The translations under genes were made by a program, and so were the position numbers. From NCBI RefSeq assembly GCF_019634815.1, contig NZ_JAHCAP010000005.1, forward strand, positions 1 to 64,000: a stretch of DNA of 64,000 nucleotides, in the 5' to 3' direction. Below the pieces are notes generated by a model, which was not told the origin of the DNA, did not search any database, and worked only from the letters and a program-made list of their open reading frames with translations. Shown piece by piece: positions 24,946 through 32,497 of this stretch (position 1 is its first letter; every line of letters begins with the position of its first letter). The DNA comes from Dokdonella sp. (GTDB taxonomy: Bacteria; Pseudomonadota; Gammaproteobacteria; Xanthomonadales; Rhodanobacteraceae).

Positions 24946-25554
24946 ATGATCCGCATCGTGCTTGCCGACGACCATGCCATCGTGCGCACGGGTTTTCGTG
25001 CCCTGATCGAGCAGGAAGAGGACCTGTGCATCGTGGCCGAGGCCGCGGATGCGCAAACGGCGAAGGAGCTCGTGGCGAGTCTCGACCCGGACGTCCTGGT
25101 GCTGGATCTGTCCATGCCCGGTGGCGGCTTCGCCTTGCTGTCGAACCTGCACGAGACCAAGCCCCTGCTTGGCCTGCTCGTGCTCAGCATGCACGATCGC
25201 GAACCGTACATTGCCGAAGCCTTGCGCCGCGGTGCGCGCGGCTACGTGAGCAAGGGCGCGGCCACCGACGAGTTGGTGGGCGCCGTGCGCGCGATCCATG
25301 CCGGTCAGTCGTATGTCAGCACGGATATCGCCGATCGCGTGCCACCTCGCCCCGGCGGCCTGCGGCATCTGAGCGAGCGCGAGCGCGACGTGTTCGTGCT
25401 GCTCGCCCGCGGCGTCACGCCCAAGCAGGCGGCTGCGGACCTGGGCATCAGCGTGAAGACGGTTTACCTGCACCGCAGCGTCATCCGCGACAAGCTTGCC
25501 GTTCGCAGTGATCTGGACCTGCATCGCTTGGCGCTGGAGTCCGGCTTGCTGTAG
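24946..25554 (+). CDS. NarL/UhpA-type response regulator
   Basis: 202 residues from ATG at 24946. The receiver domain has acidic residues in VLADDHAIVR, phospho-Asp in VLVLDLSMPG, Ser/Thr in VLSMHD and Lys in YVSKGA. The C-terminal LuxR helix-turn-helix reads LSERERDVFVLLARGVTPKQ and LGISVKTVYLHRSVIRDKL. It is the partner of the divergent MASE1 kinase. The region after its stop contains a GGGAAC/GTTCCC stem. A decayed copy of the HTH end lies at 30613-30791, differing mostly at synonymous sites. Confidence 0.93.
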   Translation: MIRIVLADDHAIVRTGFRALIEQEEDLCIVAEAADAQTAKELVASLDPDVLVLDLSMPGGGFALLSNLHETKPLLGLLVLSMHDREPYIAEALRRGARGYVSKGAATDELVGAVRAIHAGQSYVSTDIADRVPPRPGGLRHLSERERDVFVLLARGVTPKQAAADLGISVKTVYLHRSVIRDKLAVRSDLDLHRLALESGLL

Positions 25555-25612
25555 ATCGCGCTCGCGCTTGGGAACGCCTGCGGAGTTCCCGCTGCGGTGT
25601 TCTTACGCGGAT

Positions 25613-25694
25613 CCTCAGGGCAAGTCCCGACAGGGGTCCGCGATGAGCTGAACCTCTTCGATGGATCGGGCCGTGCCACCGAGCGAGCGGCAGG
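25613..25694 (-). pseudogene. 3' remnant of a copy of the coiled-coil gene (19352)
   Basis: The minus strand reads RSLGGTARSIEEVQLIADPC then RDLP and TGA, matching the last ~24 codons of the gene ending at 19352 with one amino-acid change. The offset is 6263 bases without gaps. Upstream (higher coordinates) it joins an IS5 transposase piece. Confidence 0.85.
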
Positions 25695-25865
25695 TTCGCC
25701 TCGCGCTCGGCACTGCCTGTGGCGGGCGTGGTCTCCACGGTCACGATGAGGTTACTGCGATTCTTCATCAGAACCTGGGCCAGACAGTGCAATTTCGCCA
25801 TCGCGGCATTGCGCTTGCGGTAAAGCCTGGCTTCGGGGTCGGTGGTGGAACCGTGGCTTCCGGTT
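25695..25865 (-). mobile_element. IS5-family transposase remnant
   Basis: About 56 codons read GSHGSTTDPEARLYRKR, LAQVLMKNRSNLIV and GSAEREA. These match the conserved IS5-group DDE transposase stretch H-x-STTDP-[DE]-ARLYRK followed by G/Q-x-x-LMENR-x-GL-[IV]V. No start, no remaining catalytic core and no terminal repeats are visible. One end abuts the stop codon of the eptA-like gene and the other the coiled-coil remnant, marking a rearrangement junction. Confidence 0.8.
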
Positions 25866-27530
25866 TCAACGCTCCGCACGGCAACGCGCGAACAGATCCC
25901 GGCCGGTGTCGTAAACCTCCGTGCGCACGTCCATCAGCCCCAGGACCGACGGGAACAGGTTGTCATGACTGGCCGGCGCATCCGCTTCGCGACGCAGACA
26001 GGCGACGTCCAGCCGCGCGTCGACGGCAAAGCCCGGTGAGAACCACATCACCATCGGCACCTTGACCTGTTCGCGCGGCGCGATCGCGTACGGCACGCCA
26101 TGCAGGTACAGGCCCTTTTCGCCGAGCGATTCGCCGTGATCCGAGACGTAAACCAGCGCGGTGTCGTAGGCGTCGTGCCGCTGAAGGTATTCGATGACGC
26201 GGGCGAGGAAGTGGTCGGTGTACAGCAGCGCGTTGTCGTAGGTATTGACGATGCTCTGGCGATCGCAGCGCCCCAGATCGGCGGACTCGCAGGTCGGCGC
26301 GAAACGCTTGAACTGCGGCGGATAACGCAAGTAGTAGCTTGGGCCATGGTTGCCCAACTGGTGCAACACCACCACGCGGTCGCCGGGACCGGGCGCGATT
26401 TCTTCGTCCAACCCGTCCAGCAGCACTTCATCCAGGCAGCGCTCGTTCGCGCACCATTGCGGCGCCCTCGAGTTCTCCAGCGACTGGAAGGCGAGGCCAT
26501 CGCACACGCCCTTGCAGCCGGTCTGGTTGTCACGCCACACCGTCCTGATGCCGGCGTGTTCGAGCACGTGCAGCAGAGACTGGTGGCTGCGGATGCGGTC
26601 CTGATCGTAATCGTGGCGGCCATACGGTGAGAACATGCACGGCAGCGATACTTCGGTCGCGCTGCCGCATGCGGTGACGTCGCGGAAGTTGATGACGTCC
26701 AGCTTGCGCAGCTCAGGCGTGGTGTCGCGGGCGTAGCCGTTCAGACCCCAGTTCATCGCCCGCGCGGTTTCGCCGACCACGATCACCAGCAGCCGCGGCT
26801 TCGCGCCCGGCGCGCGCGCAACCTGCTTGGCATCCTCGCCGATCGGCAGCTTCGGGCGGCTCGAACCGGGCGGCGTCGACGACAACGCTTTGGACGTCGC
26901 TGCAATCAGGTTGTACGGTGCCGCCAGGTAGCGGATCTCGCGATGATTGCGCAGCAGCGACGCGAGATCCTGGTAGGACAGGATCGCCGCCAGTGCCAGC
27001 GCAGCCAGCGCGCCCAGCAGCAAGCCCAACCGAGCCAGCAATGCGCGTTGCCACGGCCGCCGCCTCAGCTTCACCCACCACAGCAGCGCGACGGGTGCCA
27101 GCGCCAGCAGCAGCGACGCGAACAGTGGCCAGATGAAAAGTTCGCCGGACTCCTTGAAGTCGGTGCGCAGCACACTGCCGACAATGTCGGCGTCGATGTA
27201 CACGCCGAATGCCGACATGTAATACGCCGCCGCCGCGGTGGCCAGGATCAGTACGGTCAGCAGCGGTTTGGCGTACGCGCGATGGACCAGCAACCCCAGC
27301 AGCAACACATGCAGCGCCGTGATCACGACGAACAGCGCCGCCACCAGTTTCCATTGCGCCAGAGGCGCGACGATCGCGTTGCGCCAGAACGTCCCGTTGC
27401 TGAACACGGTGAAGTACAAGCAGGTGAGCACCACCAACGCTTCGGAGGACAACTCCGGCCGCCAGCCGAGCCAGGCAGTCACGGAGCCGCGTCTGCTCCG
27501 CACGATGGCATTGAGCGCGCCCGTGCTCAC
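25866..27530 (-). CDS. eptA: Lipid A phosphoethanolamine transferase
   Basis: 554 residues from a GTG at 27530 that overlaps the upstream stop (GTGA). Five N-terminal membrane helices (residues ~25-175) precede a periplasmic sulfatase-fold domain. Zinc and catalytic residues are all visible: VVGETARAMNWGLNGYARDT (Glu ligand), ACGSATEVSLPCMFS with the nucleophilic Thr at the position of Thr285 in MCR-1, HQLGNHGPSYY, and YVSDHGESLGEKGLYLHG. It transfers phosphoethanolamine from phosphatidylethanolamine to lipid A and so lowers polymyxin binding. It is coupled to a PAP2 phosphatase and divergent from a two-component system that plausibly controls it. An IS5 fragment abuts its stop codon. Confidence 0.94.
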   Translation of the reverse strand: MSTGALNAIVRSRRGSVTAWLGWRPELSSEALVVLTCLYFTVFSNGTFWRNAIVAPLAQWKLVAALFVVITALHVLLLGLLVHRAYAKPLLTVLILATAAAAYYMSAFGVYIDADIVGSVLRTDFKESGELFIWPLFASLLLALAPVALLWWVKLRRRPWQRALLARLGLLLGALAALALAAILSYQDLASLLRNHREIRYLAAPYNLIAATSKALSSTPPGSSRPKLPIGEDAKQVARAPGAKPRLLVIVVGETARAMNWGLNGYARDTTPELRKLDVINFRDVTACGSATEVSLPCMFSPYGRHDYDQDRIRSHQSLLHVLEHAGIRTVWRDNQTGCKGVCDGLAFQSLENSRAPQWCANERCLDEVLLDGLDEEIAPGPGDRVVVLHQLGNHGPSYYLRYPPQFKRFAPTCESADLGRCDRQSIVNTYDNALLYTDHFLARVIEYLQRHDAYDTALVYVSDHGESLGEKGLYLHGVPYAIAPREQVKVPMVMWFSPGFAVDARLDVACLRREADAPASHDNLFPSVLGLMDVRTEVYDTGRDLFARCRAER

Positions 27531-28297
27531 CCGAGGGTCCTTCGTTGCCGCGCCGGCAGTGGCTGCGCAGCCGCCGAGCTTCGCGCTGCCGGCCAGAACA
27601 CCCGGTGCGCGGCCAGCGCCACCAACCAGCAGTCCATCAGCGCGAACAGGTCGTGCGACAGGAAATGTGCACCGCGCAACTGCTGCGAGATTCCGAACGT
27701 CGCGCCAGCCACCAGTCCGACGGCCAGCCCGCGCCAGCGCCATGCCGGTCGCGCCGCCATGAAGAAGAAATACAACGCAAGCCATGCATAGCCAGCGCTG
27801 GCGTGTCCTGCCGGGAAGCACTCGCCGCGCGGCAATTCACTCGAACGCGCAACGAACGGCGCGATGTACGGGTGCAAGCCGCCGTAGCGCGCGATGTCCC
27901 ACGGACAGTCCACATTGGTGAGGTGCTTCAGCACCGACACCGTCCCGGCACCCAGCGCCACTGCGATCAGCAGGTACAGCAGCGGCCGGCGCCACGCGCG
28001 CAGACGAGCGAGGCGCCATGTGGCGGCGTAGAGCGCGGCCACCGCCAGCCACGCCAACACGCTGAGATTCCTTCCCGTTACGTGAACCAGTGACTGGGTG
28101 ACGTAAGCGTCGCGCAGCGCCCATGCGTAGCCTTCCCAGGCATAGATCCGATCTGCGATCCACAAGTCGCCATGCAATGGGACCAGCCACAGCGTCGCCA
28201 GGGTGAACAGCAGCAGCGGCACAAGCAGGTGAGGGCCAAGCGGTGCCTGCGGCGGTGGAGACAGGCGAAGGATTCCCTCGCGGGACGCAAGCAGCAT
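27527..28297 (-). CDS. PAP2-family membrane phosphatase
   Basis: 256 residues from ATG at 28297 (GAGG 9 bases upstream). Several membrane helices carry the three PAP2 motifs: KHLTNVDCPWDIARYGG (motif 1, with Lys and the CPWD variant seen in LpxE/PgpB-like enzymes), FPAGHASAGYAW (motif 2, PSGH-like with the catalytic His) and RGAHFLSHDLFALM (motif 3). The enzyme should remove phosphate from lipid A, undecaprenyl pyrophosphate or phosphatidylglycerol phosphate at the periplasmic face. Coupled to eptA by a 4-base overlap, it probably prepares lipid A for, or acts in parallel with, phosphoethanolamine addition. Confidence 0.88.
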   Translation of the reverse strand: MLLASREGILRLSPPPQAPLGPHLLVPLLLFTLATLWLVPLHGDLWIADRIYAWEGYAWALRDAYVTQSLVHVTGRNLSVLAWLAVAALYAATWRLARLRAWRRPLLYLLIAVALGAGTVSVLKHLTNVDCPWDIARYGGLHPYIAPFVARSSELPRGECFPAGHASAGYAWLALYFFFMAARPAWRWRGLAVGLVAGATFGISQQLRGAHFLSHDLFALMDCWLVALAAHRVFWPAARSSAAAQPLPARQRRTLG

Positions 28298-28473
28298 CAG
28301 TGAATCCTCGGGGTGCGGCGCACTTCGACAACGACGAGCGATACTGGCCATGCCGTTGTCGGAAAACGGTCGGAATCGAGCACTTGCCGCGTCCGACTTG
28401 GCCTCTGCGTTCAGGCAGTCGTCGTGGGAGAATCATCGGCGCCGCACAACGGCGGCCCTCGTCGGACCCCGCG

Positions 28474-29169
28474 ATGCGCCTGCTCGTGATCGAAGACAAC
28501 CTCACTCTGGTCGCCAACCTGTTCGACTATTTCGAGGCGGATGGCCACCACCTCGACGCCGCGCCTGACGGCGTCACGGGCCTGCACCTGGCAAGCCATG
28601 GCGATTACGACGCCGTGCTGCTCGACTGGATGCTGCCGCGCATGGACGGGCGCGAAGTGCTGCGCCGCCTGCGCGAGGAACACGCCAGCGACGTGCCTGT
28701 GATCATGCTGACCGCACGCGACGAACTGCCGGACAAGATCGCCGGCTTTCGCGCCGGCGCCGACGACTATCTGACCAAGCCATTCGACCTGCCCGAATTG
28801 GAAGTGCGGCTGGAAGCGGTTCTGGCGCGCACCCGCGGCCGTGGCCACAGCCGGATGCTGCAGGTGGGCGACCTGCGCCTGGACCTGTCCACGCTGGAGG
28901 CCAGCCGCGCGGGCTTGCCGCTGCACCTGTACCCGGCTTGCCGCAAGCTGCTCGAAGTGCTCATGCGGGCCAGTCCCGCCGCGGTCACCCGCGATCGCCT
29001 CGAATACGCGCTCTGGGGCGAAGATCCGCCCGACGGCGACATGCTGAGGTCCCACATGTACGAACTGCGGCGCAGCATCGACGGTCCGTTTGCGATCAAG
29101 CTGTTGCACAACTTGCCACGGATCGGCTATCGCCTGGCCGTGGTCGGGGCGCCCTCGCATGGCAACTGA
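28474..29169 (+). CDS. OmpR-family response regulator (PmrA/QseB-like)
   Basis: 231 residues from ATG at 28474. Receiver: MRLLVIEDNLTLVANL, phospho-Asp in AVLLDWMLPRMDG, Thr in VIMLTARDE and Lys in YLTKPFDLPE. A winged-helix DNA-binding domain follows: VGDLRLDLSTLEA, then SHMYELRRSIDG and LPRIGYRLAVVG. It is divergent from PAP2-eptA (176-base gap) and overlaps its kinase by 11 bases. The layout is that of pmrAB/basRS next to eptA, so control of lipid A modification is likely; the sequence class itself could also be QseB or CpxR-like. Confidence 0.92.
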   Translation: MRLLVIEDNLTLVANLFDYFEADGHHLDAAPDGVTGLHLASHGDYDAVLLDWMLPRMDGREVLRRLREEHASDVPVIMLTARDELPDKIAGFRAGADDYLTKPFDLPELEVRLEAVLARTRGRGHSRMLQVGDLRLDLSTLEASRAGLPLHLYPACRKLLEVLMRASPAAVTRDRLEYALWGEDPPDGDMLRSHMYELRRSIDGPFAIKLLHNLPRIGYRLAVVGAPSHGN

Positions 29170-30442
29170 ACCGCGTCGCCGCCCGCGCCTGAAGAACCGG
29201 TTGCTGTTCTGGCTGCTGGTCTACCTCACGCTGCTTTCGCTCGCGCTGGTTGTCGCCGGTCTGGTCCTCAACGAACACGCCGAGCGCATGGTCTGGCGTT
29301 CGCTGTTGAACACGGAGATGAACCACTATCTGCAGCGCAGCGCCGAAGACTCCGGCTACCACTGGCACGACGCGGATGGCATGCGCCTGTTCCACTGGAA
29401 CGAGGGGCCGCCGCCGGAAGAACTGGCACCGCTGGCGCCTGGCCTGCACGATGACGTCTGGGTTGAAGGTATTCTGTGCGTTGTGTTGGTGCGTGACTCA
29501 GCGCAGGGACGTCTCGCGCTGGTGCTTGACATCACCGAGTTCGAGGATCTGGAAGCCTCGATCGGTCTGCGCGTGATGGCGTTGATACTGGGCGTGGTGG
29601 TGTTGCTGGGCGTGTTGCTGGTGCTCGTCATCGGCCGCGCCGTGCGGTCGTTGGCCACGCTGGCCGACGACATCGCCCGCTTGCATCCGGAACGCGGCGG
29701 GCAGCGCATTGAGGTCGGTCCCGGCGACTGCCACGAGCAACAGGTCATCGCCGACGCTTTCAACGCTTACCTGCAGCGCAACGAACGCTTCCTCGAGCGC
29801 GAGCGCGCCTTCATCGATAGCGCCAGCCACGAACTGCGCACGCCCATCGCCGCCATTGCCGGCGCCGCTCAACTGGTTGTGCAACAGGAAGGCTTGCCCA
29901 AGTCCGCCTACGAACAGGTCCGTCGCGTGCTGTCCACCACGCGCCACGTGGAGCGGCTGATTGCGTTGCTGCTGACGCTGGCCAAGGACCCGAAACGACT
30001 GGCCGACGCCGCCGAGCGCGTCCCCTTGCACGAGCTGTTGCCGGAGATCGTGAATGATCATCACTACCTGACAGGCGGCAAGCAACTCGAAATCCGGCTC
30101 GACGCATTGGCCGAATGCGAGGTCGATGCGCCACCGGGTATCGTGCGCGCGGCGATTGGCAACCTGTTGCGCAACGCCATCGAGCACAGTGACGGCGGTA
30201 CCTTGCACGTGCGCCTGGACGCCGATGCCAGCGTGACCATCTCTGATCCAGGTCATGGGATGAATCCAGAGGAAGTCGCGCGCATCTATTCACGCCTGGC
30301 GCGCGGCGAAAGCCGCGACGGCGGCGGCATCGGCCTGGACCTGATTGCACGCTTGTGCGAACACTTCGGCTGGCGCCTCGACATTGACGGCAATCCCGAT
30401 GGCGGCACCGTCGTCCACCTGCGCTTCAGGCCGGCAGGCTGA
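29159..30442 (+). CDS. Sensor histidine kinase (PmrB/QseC-like)
   Basis: 427 residues from ATG at 29159, overlapping the regulator gene. Two membrane helices (LLFWLLVYLTLLSLALVVAG and VMALILGVVVLLGVLLVLVI) bracket a ~110-residue periplasmic sensor containing several Asp/Glu and His (HWHDADGMRLFHWNEGPPPE), which could bind cations. Then come HAMP, HisKA (DSASHELRTPIAAIAG) and HATPase (NLLRNAIEHSDGG, SDPGHGMNPEEVARIY, GGGIGLDLIARL). It is the partner of the adjacent OmpR-type regulator and most likely regulates the eptA-PAP2 operon. Confidence 0.92.
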   Translation: MATEPRRRPRLKNRLLFWLLVYLTLLSLALVVAGLVLNEHAERMVWRSLLNTEMNHYLQRSAEDSGYHWHDADGMRLFHWNEGPPPEELAPLAPGLHDDVWVEGILCVVLVRDSAQGRLALVLDITEFEDLEASIGLRVMALILGVVVLLGVLLVLVIGRAVRSLATLADDIARLHPERGGQRIEVGPGDCHEQQVIADAFNAYLQRNERFLERERAFIDSASHELRTPIAAIAGAAQLVVQQEGLPKSAYEQVRRVLSTTRHVERLIALLLTLAKDPKRLADAAERVPLHELLPEIVNDHHYLTGGKQLEIRLDALAECEVDAPPGIVRAAIGNLLRNAIEHSDGGTLHVRLDADASVTISDPGHGMNPEEVARIYSRLARGESRDGGGIGLDLIARLCEHFGWRLDIDGNPDGGTVVHLRFRPAG

Positions 30443-30953
30443 GTGTCCGCGTTCGCGGGTCATCTGCCCTGCTCACGCCCCGACCATGAACAGCGCGAAC
30501 ATCGCCGTGTTGATCGCGCGGGACTGAGCCACACCGCTTGCACGGCTAGGCGAAGCACCGGGTTCTTCCGAACTGCGGCAGATCGGGCCATGCAAGGAAT
30601 GCGTGGTCTGAAGGCGCGAGCGCGAAGTGTTCGTGCTGCTCGCCCGTGGCGTGACGCCCAAGCAGGCGGCTGCGGATCTGGGCATCAGCGTCAAGACCGC
30701 CTACCTGCACCGCAGCGTCATTCGCGACAAGCTCGCTGTCCGCAGTGATCTGGACTTGCATCGTCTGGCGCTGGAGTCCGGCCTGCTGTAGATCGTGCTC
30801 GCGCGCGGGAACGTCGGCGCGCGAACACGCATCCAATGCAAGCGATCGGTAATGAGTCTGAATCGCGCCCGCGCGTCACATGGGCGCGCGTGGCGAAGCA
30901 GGCGTGACAAAGGTGTAGATTGAGTGTGTTTTGCGCATGCAGGAGACGTTTCC
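30443..30953. other. Long spacer holding a regulator remnant
   Basis: 511 bases between the kinase and the Rieske protein. Apart from the decayed LuxR-type HTH end at 30613-30791 and ~20 bases of its conserved downstream flank, I see no gene. Confidence 0.6.
30613..30791 (+). pseudogene. 3' remnant of a NarL-type response regulator
   Basis: About 58 codons read REREVFVLLARGVTPKQAAA, LGISVKTAYLHRSVIRDKLA and LDLHRLALESGLL with stop at 30789. They match the end of the regulator gene at 24946 with two visible amino-acid changes and many silent ones, which shows it diverged as a functional gene before losing its receiver domain. Similarity continues ~20 bases past the stop. No start codon or ribosome site is present. 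Confidence 0.85.
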
Positions 30954-32486
30954 ATGAGTAATGATCAGGGCGCCCCGCTGGGGCCGGATCTGGCCGCTGG
31001 CGTGGCACTGGCGAGCATTCCCGAAGGGGGCGTGCTCGCCGGGCATGTCGGCGACGAGTCGGTGCTGTTGTCGCGGCGCGAGGGGCAGGTCCATGCGATC
31101 GGCGGGCGCTGTACCCACTACGGCGCGCCGCTGGGCGAAGGACTCGTGGTCGATGGTCAGGTGCGTTGCCCCTGGCATCACGCGCAGTTCGATGTCTGCA
31201 GTGGGCGCTGCCTGGGGGGCCCGGCGCTGGCGCCACTGCCGCGCTGGAAGGTTCTCATCGAAGGCGATCGCGTGCGCGTGGGCGAGATGCTGCCCGCCTT
31301 GCCTGCAGCAGCACCCGTGCGTGGCGCCGATGTGCCACGCCGCATCGTCATCGTCGGCGGTGGCGCGGCCGGTACCGCGGCGGCGCTGCGCCTGCGCGAG
31401 CTCGGTTATGACGGCGCGCTCGACCTGCTCAGCGCCGACAGCGACGCGCCTTACGATCGGCCCAACGTATCCAAGGACTTCCTCGCCGGCAGCGCGCCCG
31501 CGGATTGGATGCCGCTGCAGTCGCCGGAGTCGTATCAGGAGCGCAGGATCGACCTGCAGCTGGATTGCGAGATCAGCGCGCTCGATCGCGCTGCGCGCAC
31601 GTTGCGCAGCAGCGATGGTCGGCAGTGGACCTACGACAAGCTGCTGCTGGCCACGGGCGCCGAGCCGGTGCGTTTGCCGGTGCCCGGCTTCGATGCACCC
31701 AAGGTGCATGTGCTGCGCTCGATGGCCGATGCGCGGCACTTGATTGCATCATTGCAAGGTGCGCGCTCGGTGGCGGTGATCGGGGCCGGCTTCATTGGAC
31801 TGGAAGCCGCGGCCGCGCTGCGCGAACGCAAGCTCGACGTGCATGTGATCGCGCGCGAGAGCGATCCGATGGCGCGCGTCATCGGTGCAGAGCTTGCCGC
31901 GCAGGTCGTCGACCTGCATCGCAGTCATGGCGTGCAGTTCCATCTGGAGCGCTCACCCGCACGCTACGACGCCGCGGCGCGTCAACTACAGCTCGACAAC
32001 GGCGCCGTGTTGGCCGCCGACGTGGTGCTGGTTGGCGTCGGTGTGCGTCCGCGCACCGCGCTGGCGAGCGCCGCCGGGCTGGAAATGGAGCAGGGCGGCG
32101 TGCTGGTCGATGCCTGTCTGCGCAGCTCCGATCCGCACATCTACGCTGCGGGCGACATCGCGCGCTTCGTCTGGCGCGGGGAGCGCACGCGCATCGAGCA
32201 TTGGGTGCATGCGCAGCGTCAGGGGCAGTGCGCGGCGCGCAACCTGCTTGGCGAGCGGCATGCCTTCGCCGACGTGCCCTTCTTCTGGACGCACCACTAC
32301 GGCATGGACCTGCGCTACACCGGGCATGCGCGTGACTTCGACGAGGCGCGCATGGAAGGCTCGATCGCGTCCGGCGATGTCTGCGTGCGCTTGCTGCGCA
32401 AAGGGCAGTTGCTCGCCGCGGTCACGCTGGGGCGCGATCGGCAGAACCTGGAAGTCGAGCGCGAGCTGGAAACCGCGCTGGCCTGA
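30954..32486 (+). CDS. Rieske [2Fe-2S]/FAD pyridine-nucleotide oxidoreductase (AIFM3-like)
   Basis: 510 residues from ATG at 30954 (AGGAG upstream). Residues ~15-110 are a Rieske domain with CTHYGAPLG and CPWHHAQFDVCSGR, giving the C-x-H and C-x2-H cluster ligands. From ~128 an FAD/NAD(P)H disulfide-reductase-type fold follows: IVIVGGGAAGTAAALRLRE, YDRPNVSKDFLAG, VAVIGAGFIGLEAAAALRE and IYAAGDIARF. It should pass electrons from NAD(P)H through FAD to the Rieske cluster or an external ferredoxin, in the cytoplasm. Human AIFM3 and bacterial ferredoxin-reductase fusions share this order. It is apparently a single-gene unit. Confidence 0.9.
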   Translation: MSNDQGAPLGPDLAAGVALASIPEGGVLAGHVGDESVLLSRREGQVHAIGGRCTHYGAPLGEGLVVDGQVRCPWHHAQFDVCSGRCLGGPALAPLPRWKVLIEGDRVRVGEMLPALPAAAPVRGADVPRRIVIVGGGAAGTAAALRLRELGYDGALDLLSADSDAPYDRPNVSKDFLAGSAPADWMPLQSPESYQERRIDLQLDCEISALDRAARTLRSSDGRQWTYDKLLLATGAEPVRLPVPGFDAPKVHVLRSMADARHLIASLQGARSVAVIGAGFIGLEAAAALRERKLDVHVIARESDPMARVIGAELAAQVVDLHRSHGVQFHLERSPARYDAAARQLQLDNGAVLAADVVLVGVGVRPRTALASAAGLEMEQGGVLVDACLRSSDPHIYAAGDIARFVWRGERTRIEHWVHAQRQGQCAARNLLGERHAFADVPFFWTHHYGMDLRYTGHARDFDEARMEGSIASGDVCVRLLRKGQLLAAVTLGRDRQNLEVERELETALA

Positions 32487-32497
32487 GCCGCGTTGCC

